From Candidatus Aminicenantota bacterium (GTDB lineage: Bacteria > Acidobacteriota > Aminicenantia > Aminicenantales > Aminicenantaceae), in NCBI GenBank assembly GCA_013139435.1, contig WTAW01000275.1:1-5090 (forward strand): a stretch of 5,090 nucleotides of DNA, read 5' to 3'. Under the pieces are notes generated by a model. That model searched no databases, was not told where the DNA came from, and was given only the letters and a program-made list of their open reading frames with translations. A program made the translations under genes and the position numbers. Of the stretch, positions 1-5,090 are shown in pieces (the stretch's first letter is position 1; each line of letters starts with the position of its first letter).

Positions 1-506
1 GTCCGGTGAGCGGGAAAGAATTCAAGAAATCCGAAGCTTCACCCAAATACGAGTACGAAGGAAAGACCTATTACTTCTGCTGTCAAGGATGTGAAGAGAA
101 ATTCGAGAAAAATCCTGAGAAGTACATCAAGACGGATGAGCACGCAGAGCATGCTCATGCAGAGCACACGGACCATGACCATCACGCACATGCAGAGGAA
201 GACGGGATGGCCGTTGACCCTGTTTGTGGGATGAAGTTAAAAAAAGAGGACGCCAAGGCAACTTATGAGCACAATGGCAAGACCTATTACTTCTGTATGG
301 AAGAATGCAAAGACAAATTCGTCAAGGAGCCCGGCAACTATATCAGAGCCGATGAAGATGTCATTACCTGCCCTGTGAGTGGCGAGTCTTTCAAAAAGTC
401 GGAATTCACTGAGTCCACCGATTACGAGGGAAAGACGTATTATTTCTGTTGTGCGGGCTGCAAAGATAAGTTCGAAAAGAATCCTGCGAAATACACTAAG
501 ACGTAA
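1..506 (+). CDS. Multi-YHS-domain, His-rich metal-binding protein (5'-partial)
   Basis: The frame is open to the left edge. A GTG at 6-8 exists but is almost certainly internal: the codon before it is Pro and the bases before that fit Cys, giving the CPVSG motif that recurs at 369-383. Three YHS/TRASH modules of about 45 residues are visible: 1-134, about 213-359 and about 366-503. Each ends in GKTYYFC-x3-C followed by a KF-rich tail and a Tyr near the end (KYI, NYI, KYT). The middle module opens with the classical DPVCGM (216-233); the outer two open with CPVSG. A linker at about 138-191 carries eight histidines in a D/E/A background. YHS modules bind soft metals such as copper and occur in metal P-type ATPases and metallochaperones; metal binding or buffering here is inferred. 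No membrane segment is visible. Modules 1 and 3 resemble each other most, suggesting internal duplication. The total module count is unknown because the N-terminus is missing. Confidence 0.85.
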   Translation, partial: PVSGKEFKKSEASPKYEYEGKTYYFCCQGCEEKFEKNPEKYIKTDEHAEHAHAEHTDHDHHAHAEEDGMAVDPVCGMKLKKEDAKATYEHNGKTYYFCMEECKDKFVKEPGNYIRADEDVITCPVSGESFKKSEFTESTDYEGKTYYFCCAGCKDKFEKNPAKYTKT

Positions 507-523
507 TTATACGTATTATTGCT

Positions 524-1504
524 TTATATAATTTCTTTTTCTTTCAACCAGGCATCGTTGTAGATCGAGCTCAGGTATCGATTGGCCGAATCTGGAAAAA
601 TTGTAACGATTCTGGCCTCCCTGTTGATTTCCCGGGCTAGCTTCAGGCATCCCCACAAGGCGGCTCCGCTCGATCCTCCGGCCAGGATGGCCTCATTATT
701 AGCCAGCTCTCTGGTCATCTCAAATGCCTGTTTATCCGTGATTTTGTAAATATCGTCGATCAAGCTGAAATCAACACAGCCGATGAGAAACTCATCCCCT
801 AAACCTTCGAGAAGGTAGGGGGAGGGTTTTATAAGTTCTTTGGAATGAAAATAGTCAAAAAAAACTGAGCCTGCAGGATCGATTCCGATAACTTTTATGC
901 GCGGATCTTTCTCTTTGAGATATTTGGCCACTCCACAGATTGTTCCTCCAGTGCCTATGCCCGCAAGGAAATAATCTATTTTCCCCTCCATTTGCTCCCA
1001 GATTTCAGGACCGGTTGTTCTGGTATGGGTTTCGTTATTTTCACGGTTATTGTGCTGATCGAGATAATAGCTGTTGGGTGTTTCTTTGGCGATTTGCGGT
1101 GCGATGTTGTTATAGCTGCCGGGGGATTTAGGGGGGAGTGTACTGTCGACCATAACGAGTTCAACGTTCAGCGCTTTGAGAAATTTTATTTTTTCAGAAC
1201 TGAGACTGTCCCTCACAACGATCTTTAATTTGTATCCTTTTATTGCGCATACCATTGCCAGGGCCAGGGCCGTGTTTCCAGAGGAGTTATCCACGATGGT
1301 GTCTCCGGGTTTTATCCTCTTTTCTTTCTCAGCTTTTTCGATCATGTGTTTGGCGATCCGGTCCTTCACACTCCCCATGGGATTCAAAAATTCGAGTTTG
1401 GCAAAAATATCTGCTTGGACCTCTTTTGTTGTTTGACTCAGCTTGATCAATGGCGTATTGCCTATGCCTTCCAGAATACTATGAGAATATACTTCTTTTG
1501 ACAT
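524..1504 (-). CDS. PLP-dependent cysteine synthase / cystathionine beta-synthase-like protein
   Basis: A 326-residue fold-type II PLP enzyme. Landmarks: GNTPLIKL (15-22); NPMGSVKDR (41-49), with Lys47 the expected Schiff-base lysine; an asparagine loop SSGNT (74-78); TTGPEIWE (163-170), as in CysK; the phosphate-binding loop GIGTGGT (182-188); IGIDPAGS (206-213) and EGLGDEF (233-239), which are CBS-like; GGSSGA (276-281), whose serine should contact the pyridine nitrogen; and PDS (304-306) near the C-terminus. It stops where the catalytic core of CBS ends, so the regulatory CBS-pair domain is absent. The likely chemistry is beta-replacement on serine or O-acetylserine (cysteine or cystathionine formation), or the reverse release of sulfide; sequence alone does not decide. 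The asparagine loop is unusual: Ser74 where Thr is normal and Ala79 where Gly is normal. The ATG at 1504 has AGAAGGA 9 bases upstream. It converges on the YHS gene with a 17-base gap and diverges from mnmA. Confidence 0.88.
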   Translation of the reverse strand: MSKEVYSHSILEGIGNTPLIKLSQTTKEVQADIFAKLEFLNPMGSVKDRIAKHMIEKAEKEKRIKPGDTIVDNSSGNTALALAMVCAIKGYKLKIVVRDSLSSEKIKFLKALNVELVMVDSTLPPKSPGSYNNIAPQIAKETPNSYYLDQHNNRENNETHTRTTGPEIWEQMEGKIDYFLAGIGTGGTICGVAKYLKEKDPRIKVIGIDPAGSVFFDYFHSKELIKPSPYLLEGLGDEFLIGCVDFSLIDDIYKITDKQAFEMTRELANNEAILAGGSSGAALWGCLKLAREINREARIVTIFPDSANRYLSSIYNDAWLKEKEII

Positions 1505-1513
1505 GCTGCTTTA

Positions 1514-1520
1514 TCCTTCT
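1514..1520 (-). promoter_or_regulatory. Ribosome binding site of the cysteine synthase-like gene
   Basis: On the minus strand the sequence reads AGAAGGA, nine bases before the ATG at 1504. It supports this start; the protein then begins about 12 residues before the conserved GIGNTP motif, which is normal for the family. Confidence 0.7.
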
Positions 1521-1560
1521 ATTTGGAGATAAAATCTCTTTATCTAGCGCACCTTATTTT

Positions 1561-1577
1561 ACCTGAATTATTCAGGT
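1561..1577. promoter_or_regulatory. 17-bp perfect palindrome, operator candidate
   Basis: Perfect 7-base arms ACCTGAA and TTCAGGT flank a 3-base centre (TTA). Relative to the minus-strand promoter at 1588-1618 it lies roughly from +5 to +22 of the predicted transcript, where a bound dimeric repressor would block initiation or early elongation. Neither strand carries a T-run after it, so it is not an intrinsic terminator. The regulator is unknown and no regulator gene lies in the window. A short hairpin in the 5' leader is an alternative reading. Confidence 0.55.
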
Positions 1578-1587
1578 TAAAAAGGAA

Positions 1588-1618
1588 ATTATATAGCAGC
1601 GCAAGAGTCGTAAGTCAA
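1588..1618 (-). promoter_or_regulatory. Sigma-70-type promoter of the cysteine synthase-like gene
   Basis: Read on the minus strand: TTGACT at 1618-1613, a 17-base spacer, then TATATA at 1595-1590. The overlapping TATAAT at 1593-1588 would give a 19-base spacer. Both hexamers are close to consensus. The predicted start of transcription is near 1582, giving a leader of about 78 bases that begins with the palindrome at 1561-1577. Confidence 0.65.
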
Positions 1619-1631
1619 TGATAAAAATTAC

Positions 1632-1660
1632 TTGTTGATAATTTGGCTTTTGGAGATAAA
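1632..1660 (+). promoter_or_regulatory. Possible promoter of mnmA
   Basis: TTGTTG (1632-1637) and GATAAA (1655-1660) are separated by 17 bases. Transcription would start near 1667, leaving a leader of about 18 bases before the ATG at 1685. The hexamers are only moderate matches and this is a guess from spacing. It lies back-to-back with the stronger minus-strand promoter. Confidence 0.3.
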
Positions 1661-1684
1661 GCTAATCTGGTATCTTATGGGGTA

Positions 1685-2785
1685 ATGAAGATAAACCCCA
1701 AAAGAGTTGTTGTGGCGATGAGCGGGGGGGTGGATTCCTCTGTCGCTGCAGGGTTGCTCATAGAACAAGGTTACGAAGTAATCGGGATCACGATGAACCT
1801 GTTCCCGCTGCCCAAAGAGTATTGTCTGGATAGGGATCTGAAAAGTTGTTGTGGTAAGGGTGCTATCGAAGATGCCAACCGAGTGGCTTCAAAATTAGGG
1901 ATCTCACACTATGTCCTTAACCTCAAGGATTCTTTTGAAGACCTGGTTGTCAACAATTTTCTTGAGGAGTATTCTCGAGGACGCACTCCCAATCCATGTA
2001 TCCGCTGCAACCAGTTCATAAAATTCGATGTGCTGATGGAGAGGGCCAGAAAGATAGGAGCTTCTTGTATCGCGACTGGACATCATGCGAGGATCGTCCA
2101 AGATTCCAAGTCGGGACATTTTTATCTCAAAAAAGGGATGGATAAAGACAAAGACCAATCTTACTTTCTCTACACCATGACTCAAGATCAGTTGTCTCAC
2201 ACCCTATTTCCTGTGGGGCTCTTCACCAAGTCAGAGATCAGAAAAAAGGCACAAGAGTGGGGCCTTCCTGTGGCAGAGAGGCCTGAAAGCCAGGAAATTT
2301 GTTTCATTCCGAATAATGATTATGTCGATTTTCTTAAGAAAAGGAAACCCGAAGCTTTCCGTTCCGGTCCGATTGTCAACATAGAGGGCCAAGTCCTGGG
2401 TTACCACAGTGGAATCATCCATTTTACTGTGGGACAGCGCAGAGGCCTGGGGATTGCGGCGCCTCACCCGCTCTATGTTCTTGAGATCAACACCCCTAGG
2501 AATGAAATTGTGGTCGGACCCAATGATTTTCTCTATAGAAAGGATCTGCTTGCTGATCAGAGCAATTGGATATCAGGAGATAAGTTTGTTTCTCCTGGTC
2601 CGGCCAAAGCCAGGATCCGCTATAAGCATAAAGAGGCCGGGGCTCTCTTAGTTCCTTTAGATTCTGATAAAATTCGCGTGGAATTTGAAAAGCCTCAGAG
2701 AGCGATCACTCCGGGCCAGGCTGTAGTCTTTTATGATGGGGATGTTGTTCTCGGCGGTGGAACAATCATCTCAAGTGAGCAGTGA
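1685..2785 (+). CDS. mnmA: tRNA-specific 2-thiouridylase MnmA
   Basis: MnmA adenylates C2 of wobble uridine (U34) in tRNAs for Lys, Glu and Gln and replaces the oxygen with sulfur passed from a cysteine desulfurase relay; it acts in the cytoplasm. With this start the protein is 366 residues, normal for the family. Visible motifs: the ATP PP-loop AMSGGVDSS (11-19); GRTPNPCIRCNQFIKF (99-114) with catalytic Cys105; ATGHHARI (130-137); DKDQSYFL (155-162); ESQEICF (201-207), whose Cys206 is the partner cysteine for persulfide/disulfide chemistry; and HFTVGQRRGLGI, followed by the C-terminal beta-barrel region. All expected catalytic residues are present. The frame stays open upstream to a TTG at 1643, but the 14 extra residues are not family-like, so I chose ATG 1685. 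The Shine-Dalgarno site is poor: GGGG (1679-1682) sits only two bases before the ATG. It is divergent from the cysteine synthase-like gene, a fitting sulfur-metabolism neighbour. Confidence 0.96.
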   Translation: MKINPKRVVVAMSGGVDSSVAAGLLIEQGYEVIGITMNLFPLPKEYCLDRDLKSCCGKGAIEDANRVASKLGISHYVLNLKDSFEDLVVNNFLEEYSRGRTPNPCIRCNQFIKFDVLMERARKIGASCIATGHHARIVQDSKSGHFYLKKGMDKDKDQSYFLYTMTQDQLSHTLFPVGLFTKSEIRKKAQEWGLPVAERPESQEICFIPNNDYVDFLKKRKPEAFRSGPIVNIEGQVLGYHSGIIHFTVGQRRGLGIAAPHPLYVLEINTPRNEIVVGPNDFLYRKDLLADQSNWISGDKFVSPGPAKARIRYKHKEAGALLVPLDSDKIRVEFEKPQRAITPGQAVVFYDGDVVLGGGTIISSEQ

Positions 2786-2995
2786 GCGGATTATCTCCTG
2801 CCAGTTAAGCACTTTTTCTATCTATAAGTGCATTGAAGATTTCTTTGTTTTCACAGATTTTGTAAATATTTTTCTTAACTGCCGGCCAATTTAATCTGAA
2901 CTAATAATTTTCCCACATAAACTAAAAGCCCTAGTGGATTTAAATGCAAAATCTTAGAAAAAATGTGTTAATCTACTAAAAAAATCTCTTATCCG

Positions 2996-3013
2996 AATAT
3001 TTGGGAAGATATT
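2996..3013. repeat. Imperfect inverted repeat upstream of the YeiH-family promoter
   Basis: AATATTT and AGATATT form 7-base arms with one mismatch around GGGA. AT-rich sites of this shape are typical of LysR-type regulators, which control yeiH in enterobacteria. The distance of about 65 bases to the -35 box is longer than usual, so this is a weak candidate. Confidence 0.2.
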
Positions 3014-3078
3014 ATAAGCATCCTCCCCGCTTTATCGCTCATCATAGATTTGGAAATACTTTATGGAATATGGAATAT

Positions 3079-3107
3079 TTGACAAACGGGCGGAAAAGGA
3101 ATAAAAG
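3079..3107 (+). promoter_or_regulatory. Promoter of the YeiH-family gene
   Basis: A perfect TTGACA (3079-3084) is followed after 17 bases by TAAAAG (3102-3107), a 4-of-6 match to the -10 box. A 14-base palindrome, AAAGAT-GT-ATCTTT (3104-3117), overlaps the -10 box and predicted start and could be an operator half or chance in AT-rich DNA. Transcription would start near 3114, about 30 bases before the ATG. Confidence 0.5.
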
Positions 3108-3131
3108 ATGTATCTTTAAACTACAATGCAT

Positions 3132-3135
3132 GGAG
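3132..3135 (+). promoter_or_regulatory. Ribosome binding site of the YeiH-family gene
   Basis: GGAG followed by seven bases and then the ATG at 3143. Going upstream in this frame there is no other good start before the in-frame TGA at 3080-3082, so the start is well supported. Confidence 0.65.
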
Positions 3136-3142
3136 ATTTTTA

Positions 3143-4135
3143 ATGGTTATTGTTGGTTGGATCGTTATGGCTTTGATTGCCATTTTATCTAAATGGATTT
3201 CTAAACTGGTAGTAATAAACGGAACAAATCCTTTTGAGGCTATGATGGTCGGAATAATTATTGGGGCAATCGCCCGCAATGCCGGCCTGTTTCCGAAGAA
3301 ATGGCAACCGTATTTAAAAAAATTTGAAACACCTCTTCTTTGGGGTATTTTGCTGTTAGGAGCTGGATTTTCCATAAAAGTCGCCTCAGAACTGCCTTTA
3401 AGCCTTATTGTGATTTTTTCAACCATGCTGGTCGGATTCTTTTTTATTTATTTTTTGGGGCGTAAATTGGGGCTGCCGGATAAACTAAGTGCGCTTCTGG
3501 CAGTTGGGACCACTATCTGCGGAGGCAGCGCTATTGCCATAACTTCCCCCTTAATAAAGGCAAAAGAGGAAGAGACCAGCTATTCGGTCTCAACTATTGT
3601 GATCGCCGCCTTTGTTTTGTTGATAACTTTACCGTTTCTGGGGAATCTTTTCGGTTTAAACCAGACTGCTTTTGGGATATGGGCGGGAACAGCCGTTCAC
3701 AATACACCCCAGACGATCGGAACCGGCTATATTTTTGGAGAAGAAGCAGGCCAGGTGGCCACGATCATAAAATTGACCCGTAATATGTTTATGATCCTGG
3801 TTGCGGTCCTGGTATCCATCTGGTTCGGCACAAAAGAAACCAAGGAAGGCAAGCTGGGCAAAAAAGCTATCCTTAAGGCTTTCCCCTGGGTCTTGTTCGG
3901 TTATATTGGCATGGCTGTCTGTGCTGTCAAAGGTTTTTTTTCTCCGGAGGGAATAATTTTTTTTAAGGCTACCGGGAAATTCCTGATTCTTATGGGCATG
4001 GTCGGGATCGGATTCGGTACCAATTTTAGGGATATCAAACGACTGGGAGCAAAACCTTTGATCGTCGGCATTGTGGGAGCAATAGTTGTGACTGGAGTCA
4101 GCTTGGTTATGGTCAAATTGCTTAATTTTTATTAA
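3143..4135 (+). CDS. YeiH/UPF0324-family membrane protein, putative sulfate exporter
   Basis: A 330-residue, highly hydrophobic protein, close to the family's usual length, with about nine to eleven membrane segments. Likely helices lie near residues 2-20, 31-45, 66-79, 84-106, 115-138, 150-170, 207-228, 245-263, 275-296 and 303-326. Family landmarks: TTICGGSAIAI (123-133) in a probable re-entrant or helix-breaking segment; FGIWAGTAVHNTPQTIGTG (177-195), the counterpart of the YGIYLGATIHEVAQV-type segment of E. coli YeiH; IIKLTRN (208-214); and GIGFGTNFRDIKRLGAKP (288-305). The family is classed as putative sulfate exporters because TauZ sits in taurine-degradation loci; the substrate is not proven and cannot be read from this sequence. 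No LysR gene (the YeiE type) is adjacent. It has its own promoter and RBS, so it need not be co-transcribed with mnmA. Nothing appears broken. Confidence 0.88.
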   Translation: MVIVGWIVMALIAILSKWISKLVVINGTNPFEAMMVGIIIGAIARNAGLFPKKWQPYLKKFETPLLWGILLLGAGFSIKVASELPLSLIVIFSTMLVGFFFIYFLGRKLGLPDKLSALLAVGTTICGGSAIAITSPLIKAKEEETSYSVSTIVIAAFVLLITLPFLGNLFGLNQTAFGIWAGTAVHNTPQTIGTGYIFGEEAGQVATIIKLTRNMFMILVAVLVSIWFGTKETKEGKLGKKAILKAFPWVLFGYIGMAVCAVKGFFSPEGIIFFKATGKFLILMGMVGIGFGTNFRDIKRLGAKPLIVGIVGAIVVTGVSLVMVKLLNFY

Positions 4136-4149
4136 CTTATTATTAACTT
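4130..4149. repeat. Short tandem repeat at the end of the YeiH-family gene
   Basis: TATTAACTT occurs twice with an 11-base period (4130-4138 and 4141-4149); the first copy contains the stop codon of the upstream gene. It is low-complexity and probably without function, though it lies between the exporter gene and the IS1380 remnant. Confidence 0.4.
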
Positions 4150-4167
4150 GAACTATTCATAAATTGC

Positions 4168-4181
4168 AAAAGTGCTCTTTT
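4168..4181. terminator. Weak hairpin downstream of the YeiH-family gene
   Basis: AAAAG-TGCT-CTTTT forms a 5-bp AT-rich stem with a tetraloop, 33 bases after the exporter's stop codon. It is the only hairpin close to the gene end, but it is weak and its T-tract is only the stem arm itself, so termination here is doubtful. Confidence 0.2.
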
Positions 4182-4238
4182 CCCATCCAAAAATAGCCAA
4201 AATTATCACTCTGATTTTCTTAAATGACTTCCGGTAAG

Positions 4239-4310
4239 AAAAAAAGCTCTATCCGTGCCCACTCAGCTACCATTTCCCCGAGAGGAAACAGACTGCTTCC
4301 CTTAGAGCTT
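4239..4310 (-). terminator. Structured terminator-like 3' end of the IS1380 transposase transcript
   Basis: Perfect 8-base arms TAGAGCTT (4303-4310) and AAGCTCTA (4244-4251) enclose 51 bases. Inside, 4284-4300 forms a hairpin whose one mismatch on the plus strand becomes a G-U pair in minus-strand RNA, so the fold favours that transcript. On the minus strand the outer stem runs into seven T residues (complement of 4239-4245). The large loop is unusual for a simple intrinsic terminator. Confidence 0.4.
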
Positions 4311-4344
4311 GCTTTTCCTTATTATGAAGTTTTTCCTGTGGTCA

Positions 4345-5049
4345 TTACGTATATCCCGCACCGCAGCAAGAAAGCCAAATTTTCTCGAACTCTTCCTTTA
4401 GCGGGAAGGATGAAGGCAGATGGATTTTTATTCTTGTTGACATTTGCCGCACTCGAGCCCCTATCTTGATGAGTTTGAGTCGTATCGTATCAAACTGCGC
4501 CTTGGCAAACTCTGTGCCCCGAAGATAAAGTTCCCGATACGTATGCATGAGCACATAAGTCACAGAGTGGAGAAAGAGCCGAAACTGATTCGCCTCAAAA
4601 CTGGAACATGAGGTTCTGTCAGAGAAGAGATGATTTTTATGTTCTTTGATGTAAAGTTCCATGTTCCCTCGACCGGAGTATGCACACTGATAGATGAACC
4701 TCCGGCGAGAGTATTCAAGATTGGTCACAATAAAACGGGTGTTTGGCCCTCTGTGATTATGCTCAGCTTTGTAGATAACCCGAAGAGGTTCTGACCAGGA
4801 TTTTGCCTGGTACTCAAATTCGCCAAAGAGCTTTATCCTCTCTTTATGAAGAGTGTAAAGTTCTCTCGCTTCATCTCTCAGCTCTTCTGTCTCCTTCCAC
4901 ATTGGATTCCGAGGAGTAAGGCCAAAAATATATTTCAGGTCTTCTTCCTCGCAAAAATCATAAACCTCAGGCGCCCCATAATGGGAGTCACCCCTTATCA
5001 TGATCCCAATCTCTGGCCAAGCTGAACGAATCTTTTTGACTCTAACGTA
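4345..5049 (-). pseudogene. IS1380-family transposase, 5'-truncated
   Basis: This is the C-terminal half of an IS1380 DDE transposase. From the ATG at 5001 there are 218 residues, but family-like sequence (KKIRSAWPEIGI) continues upstream of that Met, so it is internal. Reading further back, the frame meets TAA at 5050-5052. RGDSHY holds the second catalytic aspartate (Asp5 counted from ATG 5001). FIVTNL is at residues 90-95. The Y-(2)-R-(3)-E-(6)-K signature is exact: Tyr108, Arg111, Glu115, Lys122; Glu115 is the third catalytic acid. DRTSCSSFEANQFRLFL (128-144) and the KIGARVR segment (179-185) are typical of the family's C-terminus. The first catalytic aspartate and the N-terminal region are absent. 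Full-length members run to more than 400 residues, so about half is missing. Only 38 bases lie beyond the stop, so a single nonsense or frameshift lesion, rather than true truncation, cannot be excluded. The element should be inactive on its own. Confidence 0.85.
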
Positions 5050-5067
5050 TTATATATCAATACGTTA
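5043..5067. repeat. 25-bp palindrome at the broken end of the transposase frame
   Basis: Perfect 9-base arms TAACGTATT (5043-5051) and AATACGTTA (5059-5067) surround a 7-base centre. The in-frame stop that ends the IS1380 reading frame lies inside it, and recognisable transposase homology stops at its edge. It could be the end of a second inserted element, a hairpin mobile-element terminus or a recombination scar. Confidence 0.6.
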
Positions 5068-5090
5068 TGAAGGGAAACAGCTTTTTTTAT

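Larger units (their letters stand above)
2786..3142. other. AT-rich intergenic region between mnmA and the YeiH-family gene
   Basis: These 357 bases hold no credible gene. What can be seen: an 8-base inverted repeat, CAGTTAAG (2802-2809) and CTTAACTG (2874-2881), enclosing a 6-bp stem GCACTT/AAGTGC (2809-2814, 2826-2831); an imperfect palindrome at 2996-3013; two tandem copies of TATGGAA at 3062-3075; and a promoter at 3079-3107. No convincing intrinsic terminator follows mnmA. The nested repeats at 2802-2881 are followed by only scattered T residues. Confidence 0.5.
4239..5049 (-). mobile_element. IS1380-family insertion sequence remnant (right part)
   Basis: The transposase 3' half plus its structured downstream region mark this as the right part of an IS1380-type element. 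The left half and left terminal inverted repeat are not in the window, so the right terminal repeat cannot be identified by pairing; the true right end may lie anywhere between about 4140 and 4240. The limits given are the span of recognisable material, not measured ends. Confidence 0.5.

Noticed and set aside
6..8. GTG as the true start of the YHS gene
   Set aside because: The frame is open to the window edge and the bases before it complete the CPVSG motif seen again in the third module, so the gene begins upstream.
501..514. Palindrome ACGTA-ATTA-TACGT over the YHS stop codon as a terminator
   Set aside because: The stem is only five AT-rich pairs and no T-run follows directly. It also shares ACGTATTAT (511-519) with 5045-5053, which is more likely AT-rich coincidence than a repeat family.
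940..1446. Several plus-strand open frames inside the cysteine synthase-like gene
   Set aside because: They are antisense shadows with no ribosome binding sites or recognisable motifs.
1522..1660. Direct repeat TTTGGAGATAAA at 1522-1533 and 1649-1660 in the divergent control region
   Set aside because: Twelve bases of low complexity, placed differently relative to the two promoters; probably chance, though it could be re-examined if conserved.
1643..1684. TTG start extending MnmA by 14 residues
   Set aside because: No ribosome binding site precedes it and the extra residues are not family-like; the ATG at 1685 gives the usual distance to the PP-loop.
2944..2979. Tiny reading frame starting at ATG in the mnmA-exporter gap
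   Set aside because: Eleven codons, no ribosome binding site and no recognisable features.
4224..4469. Plus-strand 81-residue frame at the IS1380 right end
   Set aside because: It overlaps the transposase C-terminus antisense and the structured terminator region, and resembles no protein I recognise.
1..5090. CRISPR arrays, tRNA or rRNA genes, toxin-antitoxin pairs or defence genes
   Set aside because: No spaced direct repeats, no cloverleaf-like sequence and no small two-gene cassettes were seen on either strand.

Overview
The window is bacterial. Its genes are compact and protein-coding, with Shine-Dalgarno sites, a sigma-70-like promoter and a piece of an IS1380-family insertion sequence. 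Base composition is moderate to AT-rich between genes. Nothing here fixes the taxon. MnmA, a CBS-type cysteine synthase, YHS repeats and a YeiH-family exporter fit many Gram-negative or candidate-phylum bacteria, and naming a phylum would be a guess.

Layout: (1) 1-506 (+) is the 3' part of a metal-binding protein with at least three YHS/TRASH domains and a histidine-rich linker; its start lies off the left edge. (2) 524-1504 (-) is a PLP-dependent cysteine synthase / cystathionine beta-synthase-like enzyme, convergent with the first gene. (3) 1505-1684 is a divergent control region with a strong minus-strand promoter, a 17-bp perfect palindrome just past the predicted transcription start, and a weaker plus-strand promoter. 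(4) 1685-2785 (+) is mnmA, the tRNA 2-thiouridylase. (5) 2786-3142 is an AT-rich gap with inverted repeats and a promoter. (6) 3143-4135 (+) is a YeiH/UPF0324-family membrane protein, annotated as a putative sulfate exporter. (7) 4136-5090 holds the C-terminal half of an IS1380 transposase on the minus strand, with a structured terminator-like 3' end. Its reading frame is cut upstream by a stop codon inside a 25-bp palindrome.

Three neighbouring genes touch sulfur: an enzyme that makes or consumes cysteine, an enzyme that moves cysteine-derived sulfur onto tRNA, and a putative oxidised-sulfur exporter. The divergent pair (cysteine synthase-like and mnmA) shares a control region, which makes co-regulation by sulfur or cysteine status plausible but unproven. 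The exporter has its own promoter, so its link to them is only positional. I do not see an obvious new multi-gene system. The items most worth following are the operator-like palindrome, the variant active-site loop of the cysteine synthase-like enzyme, the mixed-type YHS repeats, and the palindrome where the transposase frame breaks.
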